This document shows, piece after piece, positions 45,112-53,739 of a stretch of DNA of 64,000 nucleotides (its first letter is position 1; each line of letters begins with the position of its first letter). A program made the translations under genes and the position numbers. Below the pieces are notes generated by a model, which was not told where the DNA came from, did no database searches, and was given only the letters and a program-made list of their open reading frames with translations. Source of the DNA: Caryophanales bacterium (lineage in GTDB: Bacteria > Bacillota > Bacilli > Exiguobacteriales > Exiguobacteriaceae); the NCBI GenBank assembly GCA_902363455.1, contig CABJAC010000006.1:36618-100617 (forward strand), in the 5' to 3' direction.

Positions 45112-45784
45112 AGCACTGCTTTGGTTCATGTTGACGGTTCTGCTATTTGCCGGAGCCTTTTGGTTGTATCAGAAATATCCGTTTATCTGGATGTTGCCGA
45201 TTTTGACGGTGACGGCTGCCGTCATTGTTATCTTAGCGCTGAGCGGGACATCACATGCTGTTTACATGTCAGGTGGACAGTATTTATCGAAGATGTTGGG
45301 ACCGGCGATTACGGCATTCGCGATTCCGCTTTACCATGTCCGTCATCACGTCCGTCGTTTCATTCCGGAGATCTTTCTTGGTGTCGGCATTGGAACGCTG
45401 ATTGCGTTGACGTCGGATGTAATGCTCGGACTGCTGTTGCATCTTGAACGGACGACGAATCTGGCCTTATTGCCGAAGTCGGTCACGTTACCTGTCGCTT
45501 TGGCGATTTCGGAACGGTCCGGCGGAACACTCGCCTTGACGGCGACATTTGTTCTCGTGACAGGGCTTGTTGGTTCGATCGTTGGTCCACGACTGATGAC
45601 CGGTCTGAAGATTCGGCATTTCGTGAGTCGCGGCGTCGGTTTGGCCTCGATTGCCCATGTCATGGGGGCGACGAAATCGATGAGTCTCGATCAGCGTGAA
45701 GGGGCGGTTGGTCTGCTGACGATGGTGTTGACGGCCATCCTAGCCAGTGTCCTTGCACCTTGGATTATTCAAATGGTATATTAA
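45104..45784 (+). CDS. CidB/LrgB family membrane protein
   Basis: The 226-residue multi-pass membrane protein has the LrgB signature MLGPAITAFAIPLY, then LPKSVTLPVALAISERSGG and RGVGLASIAHVMGATK. It acts with the CidA/LrgA protein encoded just upstream (eight-base overlap, ATG 45104 after GAGGAGG). No LytSR two-component genes lie next to it. A transport role is inferred from the family. Confidence 0.9.
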   Translation: MSEALLWFMLTVLLFAGAFWLYQKYPFIWMLPILTVTAAVIVILALSGTSHAVYMSGGQYLSKMLGPAITAFAIPLYHVRHHVRRFIPEIFLGVGIGTLIALTSDVMLGLLLHLERTTNLALLPKSVTLPVALAISERSGGTLALTATFVLVTGLVGSIVGPRLMTGLKIRHFVSRGVGLASIAHVMGATKSMSLDQREGAVGLLTMVLTAILASVLAPWIIQMVY

Positions 45785-45828
45785 AGGGAAATAATTCCAA
45801 GGGGAAACAAAGGTGGTACATCCGGACA

Positions 45829-46356
45829 ATGATTATTTGGATTAATGGAACGTTTGGTGTCGGAAAGACGACTGCAGCCCGTGGGTTGCAACAACGCATC
45901 AAAGGGTCACATCTCTTCGATCCTGAATTAACAGGTCAGCTGTTACGACAGCAACTCCCGCGCGAGACGCAGACAGATGATTTTCAAGATGAACCGCTTT
46001 GGCGTCAGTTGAATCTGATGTTACTGGAACAAGTGGACCAGCCGTCAGCCGTCATCATCGTACCGATGACGCTGACCAATCTGGATTATTTTGACGAAAT
46101 CATCGGTAGCTTAAGAAACAAGGGGCATCAGGTACAACACGTGACGCTGATGGCAAGTCCAAAAACGATCCGGCGTCGTTTGAGAAGTCGTTTTGAACGC
46201 GCACAATCATGGGGAGGGCAACAGGCGGCTGAACGGTTGTGTGCCTTGGCACATCCGGTCTTTTCCCACCATGTCGATACGGATGATTTGTCAAAACAAC
46301 AAATCGTCGATGTAATTGGTCTATTGTGTGACATTCCGCTGTCGCCACCTAGTTAA
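45829..46356 (+). CDS. TmrB-like P-loop nucleotide-binding protein
   Basis: The 175-residue protein is similar to B. subtilis TmrB, the tunicamycin-resistance ATP-binding protein. It has MIIWINGTFGVGKTT at the N-terminus (P-loop about 7-15), DPELTGQLLRQQLP, IIVPMTLTNLDYFDEII and HVTLMASPKTIRRRLRSR. TmrB has been proposed to bind tunicamycin with ATP; whether this protein confers resistance is unknown. AAAGGTGG lies about 11 bases upstream of ATG 45829. It ends at a long hairpin terminator. Confidence 0.83.
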   Translation: MIIWINGTFGVGKTTAARGLQQRIKGSHLFDPELTGQLLRQQLPRETQTDDFQDEPLWRQLNLMLLEQVDQPSAVIIVPMTLTNLDYFDEIIGSLRNKGHQVQHVTLMASPKTIRRRLRSRFERAQSWGGQQAAERLCALAHPVFSHHVDTDDLSKQQIVDVIGLLCDIPLSPPS

Positions 46357-46395
46357 GTGTTGGGAATAGAAGGATTGAAACCAAATGATTGAGGG

Positions 46396-46448
46396 AAATA
46401 AAGATGTGATGCGGCAGGCAAGTCTCGTATCAGATCTTTATTTTTTTA
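46396..46448 (+). terminator. Long hairpin terminator after the TmrB-like gene
   Basis: AAATAAAGATGTGATGCG pairs with CGTATCAGATCTTTATTT with two mismatches out of 18, and the T tract runs into it. It lies 20 bases before the next start site. Confidence 0.85.
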
Positions 46449-46467
46449 GTTTTAGTAGGAGGCTTTT

Positions 46468-48513
46468 ATGAATATGAAACAATGGATGACTGAAAAATTA
46501 GGGAGACAGTTGATGGCGATTTTTTACAGCGTCTTCGCACTGGGTGTGATGACGTCTGTTGTCAGTTATCTGTATGTCGACAATGCGGCGGGTCAGACGA
46601 AAGAACAGGTTCTTGACCAGTTGCAACAAACACAATGGTTTTGGTTTTTGAACTTATTGATTTTTCTTTTATGTTTATTGTTCATTGTCCGGCCGCTTGT
46701 TCATCGGTCGACAATGCAGTTACACGAATTGAATATCAAAAGTCAGCGTTTGGCGGAAGGAAAATCGATTTCGCTTGAACACGACATTCCGATTGAAAAC
46801 GAAGTGGGTCAGTTAACACGATCCTTTTATCAAATGGCGCGTTCAATTTCTTCACAACATACGGAATTATCCCGTAAAAATCAACTGATGGAACAAAATC
46901 AGGAAACGCTGAAAGAAAAACAAAATGAGCTTGAACGGGCACTGGAAGTGACACGTTCGAACGAACTGCATCTGCAAGACCGAAACGAATTGATTGAGAC
47001 GTTGGCTTCGAAGGAGAGTCTGTTTGACTACTCTTCGGTCATCAGTACAATTGTGCGTTTGACGAAAACCGAGTTCGGCGCATTGTTACTCATCAAGAAT
47101 AATGAAATTTCTTCTGTTGTTCCAAAAGAGATGACGGAGGAACAACAAGAAAGTTTGAAAACAGAATCTTTGTTGCTCAAACGAGTGATGATTTCAAAAG
47201 AGATGGCAAATTCGTCGAAAAAAGTAGCCAATGATACATTGATTGGCTTTCCTTATTATATCTATGAAGGGGTCATTCCCATCATGGATCCGGCAAAAGA
47301 AGAGTTGATTGCATGTCTCTACTTGGCGCGATTCGATCAAGCCTTTAATAAAAAGGAATTAAACGAACTGGAATCGTTCTCGAAACAGATTGCCATTTCC
47401 TTGATGCGGATGTCGCTGTATGAGCAGATGGAGTATGAACGCAAGGAAACGGCCCAGCTCCTCAATTCTGTCCGGGAAGCGATTTTATACATCAAACATG
47501 ATGAAAAAACGATTCTCGGAAACAAAGCCTTATTTGATATCTTCGAATCCTTGCAAATTGAAGAAGACAATGATTCGATGACCTTCCTTGAAGTACGACC
47601 CGAGACGATGTTTGAACAGGTGGATCAAAAAGAGGCATTCGAAGCGTATTTTGAAGAAGTCTTGTCCGGTCAGATTCCGGAGGGAATGTTCTCGTTATCG
47701 ATTGATCAAGGAGAATACTTCATTCAGGTTTATGCGGAAGAAATCACTCAGGGTGAACAGGCGAAAGGAACGATCCTCGTTTTCCGCGATGTCACGGCGG
47801 AGACGGAAATCGACCGGATGAAGTCGGAACTCGTATCGACCGTCTCCCATGAACTGCGGACACCGCTCTCGTCGATTTACGGATTCACCGAACTGATGCT
47901 GAAACGAGAGCTTGATCCGGAACGCAATAAACGGTATCTCCAGACGATTCATGACGAATCAAAACGGCTGACGGATTTGGTCAGTGACTTTTTGAATGTC
48001 CAACGAATGGAGTCCGGCAAACAGTCGTATGATAAAGAAGTGTTCGATCTGATTGATGTCTTGAAGGAACAGACACGTTTTTATCAGGCAGCGACGGAAC
48101 AACATCGCTTACAACTTGATGTGGATGAAAACCATGAATTCTTGATTAATGCGGATAAAAACAGCATGAAACAACTGATTGGAAACTTATTAAATAATGC
48201 AATCAAATATTCACCGGATGGCGGCGATGTTGTTGTCTCCTTGACCCATCACCACAATCAGATTGAATTGAGTGTCCGGGATTTCGGCTTGGGGATTCCA
48301 AGCAGTGCGATGCCACACTTGTTCAGTAAGTTTTATCGGGTCGATAATTCAGACAGCCGGAAAATCGGCGGAACCGGTCTCGGTCTCTCGATTTGTAAAG
48401 AAATCGTTCGGGCGCATGACGGAAATATTGATGTCGAATCGATTTTAGGCGAAGGAACGGTCTTTACAGTTCTCCTGCCGAGCGTATCGGATACGTTGAT
48501 TGAAATGGACTGA
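46468..48513 (+). CDS. Orphan sensor histidine kinase (HAMP-GAF-PAS-HisKA-HATPase)
   Basis: The 681-residue kinase has two membrane helices (about 15-37 and 54-73) with only about 15 residues between, so almost no extracytoplasmic sensor. Then come HAMP, a coiled coil, a GAF-like domain (about 190-325), a PAS-like domain (about 330-440), HisKA with VSHELRTPLSS (His about 461) and HATPase with NAIKYSPDGG, RDFGLGIP and KIGGTGLGLSI. The sensing is probably intracellular or membrane-based. AGGAGG precedes ATG 46468. No response regulator is adjacent; terminators lie on both sides. Confidence 0.9.
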   Translation: MNMKQWMTEKLGRQLMAIFYSVFALGVMTSVVSYLYVDNAAGQTKEQVLDQLQQTQWFWFLNLLIFLLCLLFIVRPLVHRSTMQLHELNIKSQRLAEGKSISLEHDIPIENEVGQLTRSFYQMARSISSQHTELSRKNQLMEQNQETLKEKQNELERALEVTRSNELHLQDRNELIETLASKESLFDYSSVISTIVRLTKTEFGALLLIKNNEISSVVPKEMTEEQQESLKTESLLLKRVMISKEMANSSKKVANDTLIGFPYYIYEGVIPIMDPAKEELIACLYLARFDQAFNKKELNELESFSKQIAISLMRMSLYEQMEYERKETAQLLNSVREAILYIKHDEKTILGNKALFDIFESLQIEEDNDSMTFLEVRPETMFEQVDQKEAFEAYFEEVLSGQIPEGMFSLSIDQGEYFIQVYAEEITQGEQAKGTILVFRDVTAETEIDRMKSELVSTVSHELRTPLSSIYGFTELMLKRELDPERNKRYLQTIHDESKRLTDLVSDFLNVQRMESGKQSYDKEVFDLIDVLKEQTRFYQAATEQHRLQLDVDENHEFLINADKNSMKQLIGNLLNNAIKYSPDGGDVVVSLTHHHNQIELSVRDFGLGIPSSAMPHLFSKFYRVDNSDSRKIGGTGLGLSICKEIVRAHDGNIDVESILGEGTVFTVLLPSVSDTLIEMD

Positions 48514-48529
48514 ATATGAAAAGGCGGGG

Positions 48530-48576
48530 CCTGACAGACGGAAGTGAGAACCGTCTGTCAGGTTCTGTTTTTTTTT
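48530..48576 (+). terminator. Terminator after the orphan kinase
   Basis: CCTGACAGACGG pairs perfectly with CCGTCTGTCAGG around AAGTGAGAA, followed by TTCTG and nine T. Confidence 0.93.
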
Positions 48577-48717
48577 GATCGCCTGATGTAAAGTGAGTTT
48601 TCTCATATTGGATTTGAATGGGAGAAAAGCCGACTCGACGGGATGGGGATGAATTTCTCGAAACATTTCGTGACGAAGTGACGGTTTTGCTTGCAAATCG
48701 TTTCAGATGTGCAGGGA

Positions 48718-48747
48718 TTGCCGGTCAGATGGTGTGCTCGCTATAGT
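48718..48747 (+). promoter_or_regulatory. Candidate promoter of nrdDG
   Basis: TTGCCG (48718-48723) and TATAGT (48742-48747) are 18 bases apart, ending 43 bases before the start. No NrdR box repeat was found in the preceding 200 bases. Confidence 0.45.
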
Positions 48748-48789
48748 AGGCGAAGAGACCATCATCACGAAATCGAGGGAGAGATGAAC

Positions 48790-50631
48790 ATGGAACTGAG
48801 CACCTTATACGAGGAGGTCGTCCGCAATCCGTCCGCGGATGAAGTCCAGGAAAATGCGAATGTGGACGGAAAATCCCCGCTTGCCAAGCTGAACCGGATT
48901 GCGGGTGTGGCAGCAAAACAAATGATGCAGGAGCTGTTGTTGTCAGAGGAGACAAAACAAGCCGTTGCCGCGAACCTCATCTATATCCATGATGCGGATT
49001 ACTACGTGACAGGGACGACGACCTGTGTCCAATTACCGCTTGGTCGTCTGTTGACAGAAGGATTCGACATGGCACACGGAACGATCCGTCCGGCGCAAGA
49101 CATCCGGTCAGCGCTGGCACTTGCTGCGATCATCATGCAGGCGAATCAAAACATGCAGCACGGGGGACAGTCCTATCCGATGTTCGATTACGATCTCGCA
49201 CCGTTCGTCGAGAAAACTTACCAACGGCAACTCAAGAAAATCCGTGAGTTGATTCCGAAATGGTCGAATCGCCAAAAACGGGCGTATGCGCTATCGGAAA
49301 CGTATGAAATGACCTATCAAGCCTGTGAAGCATTTATTCATAACACGAACTCGATGCACTCGCGGGGCGGGGGACAAGTCCCGTTCATTTCGATCAATTA
49401 TGGAACCGATACATCCGAGTTTGGACGGCTGCTGATCCGGGCCTTGTTGAACGCCACCAAAGCCGGACTCGGTAAAGGCGAAACGCCGATTTTCCCGATT
49501 CAGATTTTTAAGATCAAAGCAGGTGTCACGCTGCATCCGGCTGACCCGAACTATGATTTGTTTCAACTGGCGGCAGAAGTGACCGGAAAGCGGTTGTTTC
49601 CGAATTTTGCATTTCTCGATGCGCCGTTTAACCGTTCGTCGCAGGATGGACCGGAAGCAGAAGTGGCCTACATGGGGTGCCGGACACGTGTCCTTGAAAA
49701 CCGGCAGGGTCCGGCTACGGTCATCGGGCGCGGCAACCTGTCCTTTACGAGTCTGAATCTCGTTCGTTTGGCGTTGACGACGCAAAGTCTCGACCGGATG
49801 TTCGAAGCGGTCGCGACCTATACCGGACTGATCTGTGAGCAATTACTGGAACGGTATCAGTATCAGGCGGACCGGACGGCGGAGGAGTTCGCCTTTTTGT
49901 ATAAACACATATGGCGGGAAGGGCAGATACTCGCCGCGTCAGACCGTGTCGAACCGGTCTTACGGCAGGGAACGTTGTCGGTCGGTTTCATTGGGTTGGC
50001 GGAAGCATTGATTGTGCTGACCGGTCAACACCACGGCGAGTCGGAACTGGCCCATCGAATCGGGCAGGCCTTGATTCAGACCATGCGGACGGTCGTCGAT
50101 CAATACGGTGAGAAGACGGGGTTAAATTTTTCCTTGCTCGCGACACCGGCGGAAGGTTTATCGGGCAAGTTTACGGCTGCGGACGTCCAACAATTTGGAC
50201 GTATCCATCGCGTGACCGATAAAGGGTATTATACAAACTCGTTCCATCTCCCGGTCGAGGCACCGGTCACGATTCGTGAAAAAATCCGGTTGGAAGCACC
50301 GTTTCATGCTTTATGTAACGGCGGACACATCACGTATGTCGAGACGGACGGAGCGCTCGCTGAAAATCCTGAAGCGATTGAAGACATCGTCCGTTTGATG
50401 GCGGAGGCCGGAATCGGGTACGGATCCATCAATCATCCGATCGACCGGTGTTTATCGTGTCGGACGGAACAAACGATGGAGCAGGCTTGTCCGGTCTGTG
50501 GGGGACAAGACATTGAACGGATCCGCCGGATTACCGGCTACCTGGTCGGAACGATGGACCGGTGGAACGATGCGAAGCGGGCGGAAGAACAGAATCGGGT
50601 ACGACATGCGACTACTCCAGATTCTCGCTGA
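48790..50631 (+). CDS. nrdD: Anaerobic ribonucleoside-triphosphate reductase, cone-less
   Basis: The 613-residue class III reductase makes dNTPs without oxygen. Its glycyl radical site RITGY (Gly about 583) is followed by GTMDRWND, and a zinc site is formed by Cys554/557 and Cys567/570 (CLSC, CPVC). The N-terminal ATP cone (about 90-100 residues) of most NrdD is missing: the catalytic domain begins at once (NANVDGKSPLAKLNRIAG). ATG 48790 has GAGGGAG 8 bases upstream; the frame before it holds no cone either. It overlaps nrdG by 26 bases. Regulation of activity must therefore differ. Confidence 0.94.
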   Translation: MELSTLYEEVVRNPSADEVQENANVDGKSPLAKLNRIAGVAAKQMMQELLLSEETKQAVAANLIYIHDADYYVTGTTTCVQLPLGRLLTEGFDMAHGTIRPAQDIRSALALAAIIMQANQNMQHGGQSYPMFDYDLAPFVEKTYQRQLKKIRELIPKWSNRQKRAYALSETYEMTYQACEAFIHNTNSMHSRGGGQVPFISINYGTDTSEFGRLLIRALLNATKAGLGKGETPIFPIQIFKIKAGVTLHPADPNYDLFQLAAEVTGKRLFPNFAFLDAPFNRSSQDGPEAEVAYMGCRTRVLENRQGPATVIGRGNLSFTSLNLVRLALTTQSLDRMFEAVATYTGLICEQLLERYQYQADRTAEEFAFLYKHIWREGQILAASDRVEPVLRQGTLSVGFIGLAEALIVLTGQHHGESELAHRIGQALIQTMRTVVDQYGEKTGLNFSLLATPAEGLSGKFTAADVQQFGRIHRVTDKGYYTNSFHLPVEAPVTIREKIRLEAPFHALCNGGHITYVETDGALAENPEAIEDIVRLMAEAGIGYGSINHPIDRCLSCRTEQTMEQACPVCGGQDIERIRRITGYLVGTMDRWNDAKRAEEQNRVRHATTPDSR

Positions 50632-51064
50632 CTCGGTCGTCGATGGTCCGGGCTTGCGGACTGTAATCTTTTTTGCCGGTTGTCCCCACCACTGTCCCGG
50701 CTGTCACAATCCGGAGTCATGGGCGAGTGACGGCGGACAGGACTACACCGTTGATCAAGTGATCCAACAGATTGAGCAGATCGGTTCACGGCGGATTACG
50801 ATTTCCGGCGGAGAGCCGTTTTTTCAACCGGCTGCTTTAGCGGAATTGGTCGCCGCCTTGGCGGGTTATGACATTTATCTCTTTACGGGATACAAAGTGG
50901 AACACCTGGTGCGGGACGAGCAGGTGAGAGGGGTGTTAGCCCGCATCGATTGTCTGATTGACGGACGTTACGTTCAGGCGCTCCCGGACCACTCCTTACT
51001 GATTCGGGGAAGCACGAACCAACGCATCTTGAAAGCCGATGCGCTGAAAACCTATCTGTCGTAA
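50606..51064 (+). CDS. nrdG: Anaerobic ribonucleotide reductase activating protein
   Basis: The 152-residue radical SAM activase generates the glycyl radical on NrdD. The 4Fe-4S ligands are Cys26, Cys30 and Cys33 in GCPHHCPGCHN, with SGGEPFFQP as the SAM-binding motif and LFTGYKVEHL later. ATG 50606 is used because it aligns with the family start; it lies inside the end of nrdD and has only a weak ribosome site, so coupling is expected. Upstream in-frame codons read within nrdD and are not needed. Confidence 0.93.
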   Translation: MRLLQILADSVVDGPGLRTVIFFAGCPHHCPGCHNPESWASDGGQDYTVDQVIQQIEQIGSRRITISGGEPFFQPAALAELVAALAGYDIYLFTGYKVEHLVRDEQVRGVLARIDCLIDGRYVQALPDHSLLIRGSTNQRILKADALKTYLS

Positions 51065-51109
51065 AAAAAGAGACCGTTTCCTCTGTCGAATAACAGAAGA
51101 AAACGGTCT
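51062..51109 (-). terminator. Terminator for the MFS transporter gene
   Basis: AGACCGTTTCCTCTGT pairs with ACAGAAGAAAACGGTCT (bulge included). The T tract lies on the minus-strand side, so it mainly ends the minus-strand gene; on the plus side it could still slow polymerase after nrdG. Confidence 0.8.
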
Positions 51110-51117
51110 ATGCGGCG

Positions 51118-52593
51118 TTATGCGTATTTTTTTTCACGTACTGGTTCGACTTGGACGATTTCTTGATCGACCTTCCGTTTTTTGATGAAGAAAGACAAAC
51201 CCAGGGCAAGCAATGCCAGCAAAGTAGCGATGAAAAACGTATCGTTGATTCCTTCGACCATTGATTGAGTAATGATCGTTTGTGGATTCGTTCCGGGCGT
51301 GGCGGTTGCCGTCAGTTCTTTTGCATAATCAGCAGTCCGTGATGTCATGACGGTGACGAGCAGTCCTGAACCAATCGCACCGGAGACTTGCGACAACGTA
51401 TTGTTGAGCGCTGTTCCGTGCGGTGTCAAATGTTGCGGGATATGGTTCAATCCGTTTGTCATGACCGGCATCATGACCATCGAGATGCCGAGGAAGCGTA
51501 ACGTATACATGATGACGAGGAACGAATACGCGGTATCCGCTGTCAGACGACTGAAGAAGAAGGTCGTCAACACGGTCAACGACAATCCGATCATGGCCAG
51601 GATGCGGGCGCCGAACCGGTCGAACAGACGACCGGTGATCGGGGACATGAAGGCCATGACGAGTGCACCCGGCAGCATCAACAATCCGGAATGGAATGGT
51701 GAGATGCCGCGAATCGTCTGGACGTAAATCGGCATGAGGATCATCGCCGAGAACATCGACATGTTCAAGACCATTGAAATCCCTTGAGACAAGGCAAACA
51801 TCGGGTATTTAAAGATCCGGAACTCAAGCATCGGTTCATCCAACCGGAATTGGCGTATAATGAACGAAGCGAGACTGATCACACCGATGGCAAGAGCGCC
51901 GATCACTGTCCAAGATCCCCAACCGGCAGAACCGGCTGAACTGAAACCGTACAGTAATCCACCGAATCCAAAGCTCGACAAGACAAGTGAAAGTTTTTCG
52001 AGACGAAGTGTACTCGTGACGACTTCTTTCTTTAATAAGAAAAAACCGATGACGAGAACAAGCAGGGAAATCGGTGTGACGATATGGAACAACATTCGCC
52101 ATTCGTAATGTTCTAAAACCCACCCGGATAAGGTCGGACCGATAGCTGGAGCGAACGTGATGACGAGACCGAAGATCCCCATGGCTTGTCCCCGTTTCTC
52201 AATCGGGAAGCCGTTCAACAGCACGTTCATCAAGAGTGGCATCATGATGGCAGAGCCGGACGCCTGTAACATCCGGGAGCCGAGCAGGAGCGGGAACAGA
52301 TCCGCTTGACCGGCGACGATCGTCCCGATCGAGAATAGCCCCATTGCCGTTAAGAACAATTGACGGGTCGAGAACTTTTGGACAAGAAACGCTGACGTCG
52401 GAATCATGATTCCGTTGACCAGCATGTAGCCTGTTGTCAGCCATTGTGCTGTACTGGCTTCGATGTTGAATGATTTCATGATGGATGGTAAAGCAATATT
52501 TAACAGCGTTGAATTGAGGACGGCGACGAATGCACCGGCCATTAAGACCGCTAAAATTAAATAAAGTCGAGATGATTGCTTGGTTGCTTGCAT
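51118..52593 (-). CDS. DHA2-type (EmrB/QacA) multidrug MFS transporter
   Basis: The 491-residue drug:proton antiporter has 14 hydrophobic segments by inspection, the expected number for DHA2. Motifs are LNIALPSIM, the TAQWLTTGYMLVNGIMIP (motif D1/B region) and GPTLSGWVLE (motif C). It exports drugs or other amphipathic compounds, exact substrates unknown. AAGGAG precedes ATG 52593. It is divergent from a TetR regulator with a 166-base spacer that contains operator-like repeats, so local repression is expected. Confidence 0.9.
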   Translation of the reverse strand: MQATKQSSRLYLILAVLMAGAFVAVLNSTLLNIALPSIMKSFNIEASTAQWLTTGYMLVNGIMIPTSAFLVQKFSTRQLFLTAMGLFSIGTIVAGQADLFPLLLGSRMLQASGSAIMMPLLMNVLLNGFPIEKRGQAMGIFGLVITFAPAIGPTLSGWVLEHYEWRMLFHIVTPISLLVLVIGFFLLKKEVVTSTLRLEKLSLVLSSFGFGGLLYGFSSAGSAGWGSWTVIGALAIGVISLASFIIRQFRLDEPMLEFRIFKYPMFALSQGISMVLNMSMFSAMILMPIYVQTIRGISPFHSGLLMLPGALVMAFMSPITGRLFDRFGARILAMIGLSLTVLTTFFFSRLTADTAYSFLVIMYTLRFLGISMVMMPVMTNGLNHIPQHLTPHGTALNNTLSQVSGAIGSGLLVTVMTSRTADYAKELTATATPGTNPQTIITQSMVEGINDTFFIATLLALLALGLSFFIKKRKVDQEIVQVEPVREKKYA

Positions 52594-52630
52594 TTCGTTA
52601 TGCTCCTTTTGTACAGTAAGTCTAATTTGT

Positions 52631-52711
52631 TATACACTGATTCTACAACTTAGCTATCTTACCGTCTGAAGCAACGGATTACAAATTATTTGCTTTATAC
52701 ACTAAAGTATA
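52631..52711. promoter_or_regulatory. Operator-like repeats between the MFS and TetR genes
   Basis: TATACACT occurs at 52631-52638 and again at 52696-52703. The second copy is part of a partial palindrome TATACACTAAAGTATA (52696-52711), a likely TetR-family binding site. Confidence 0.5.
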
Positions 52712-52759
52712 TGATTGATTTTTGAAAAATAGACCATATTTAAAGAAAAGGATACGATT

Positions 52760-53668
52760 ATGAACCCAAAAAAGAAACAGCTCCTTGATGCTGCCTACCA
52801 ACTGTTTGTCGAAAAAGGCTACCAGTCGACCTCAATCCAAGATATCTTGGATCAAAGTGTCGTTTCAAAAGGAACCTTCTACAACTATTTCTCCTCGAAA
52901 AATGAACTCTTCATCGATGTCTTCAATACGGTTTTTGAAAAAATGCGCAATGCGCGAAAAGAAATCTTGGTCGGACGGGATGTTTCGGATTACGAAACCT
53001 TCATTCAACAAGGGAACTCTTATCTGGAACTGATGCAAAAATACAAACTGTATACGTTGTTTGAAGAAGCGATTGCTTCTAATGAAAAAGAATTAAAAGC
53101 GTTCATGGAAAATAACCGGCTACTCGAGATCGAATGGACGTATCACCGTCTGCGTGATCTGTTCGGGGAAGCAAAAACACCGTATTTGCTTGATCTTGCC
53201 GTCATCTATACCGGGATGTTGCAGTACGCGATGTACTTCTTCCGGCAGTCGGAACCAAATACACAGCCGGAACGGGTTGTCCGTTACGTCTTCAACCGTC
53301 TGACCCATCTCGTCGAAGATGTCAGCCGGACGGAAGAACAGCTGATTCCGCCACGCTTTTTGTCGGTCTGGCTCGATCGGCCGCAAGACGAAGTCGTCAT
53401 CCGCAAAGAACTGTTCGAAAAAACCAATGCCCACATGAAACGGCTGATTACACTGTCGCCGATTTCAGAAGAATCGAAGGAAGCACATGATGAAGTGCTC
53501 GATTTCATCTATGAAGAGTTGCTCGAACGAAAGAAACCAAAAATTCATTTGTTGCGTCGTGCACTCGAGACACTGGCGGAAGATCCGATCTTCACAGGGC
53601 AGGAAATCATGACACGGTATCAAGGCATGGTCGACGAAATCGCTCATATTCGGACACGTGTTCAATAA
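52760..53668 (+). CDS. TetR/AcrR-family regulator, long form
   Basis: The 302-residue regulator has an N-terminal TetR HTH (LDAAYQLFVEKGYQSTSIQDI...VSKGTFYNYFSSKNELF). It is longer than the usual 180-220 residues; the extra 90-100 residues at the C-terminus are helical and charged (DEVLDFIYEELLERKKPKIHLL). It most likely represses the divergent transporter gene and is released by a transported compound, though this is inference from layout. ATG 52760 follows AAAAGGATACG. Confidence 0.9.
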   Translation: MNPKKKQLLDAAYQLFVEKGYQSTSIQDILDQSVVSKGTFYNYFSSKNELFIDVFNTVFEKMRNARKEILVGRDVSDYETFIQQGNSYLELMQKYKLYTLFEEAIASNEKELKAFMENNRLLEIEWTYHRLRDLFGEAKTPYLLDLAVIYTGMLQYAMYFFRQSEPNTQPERVVRYVFNRLTHLVEDVSRTEEQLIPPRFLSVWLDRPQDEVVIRKELFEKTNAHMKRLITLSPISEESKEAHDEVLDFIYEELLERKKPKIHLLRRALETLAEDPIFTGQEIMTRYQGMVDEIAHIRTRVQ

Positions 53669-53739
53669 CAACTTGTCGAAACCGGAAAAAGGGAATAAGA
53701 TAACAAAATGTGTCAGAACGAAATGAAATGAGGAATGGT

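Noticed and set aside
48577..48789. NrdR or FNR box before nrdD
   Set aside because: No pair of NrdR-type repeats and no TTGAT-N4-ATCAA; only a short TTCGT-G-ACGAA palindrome.
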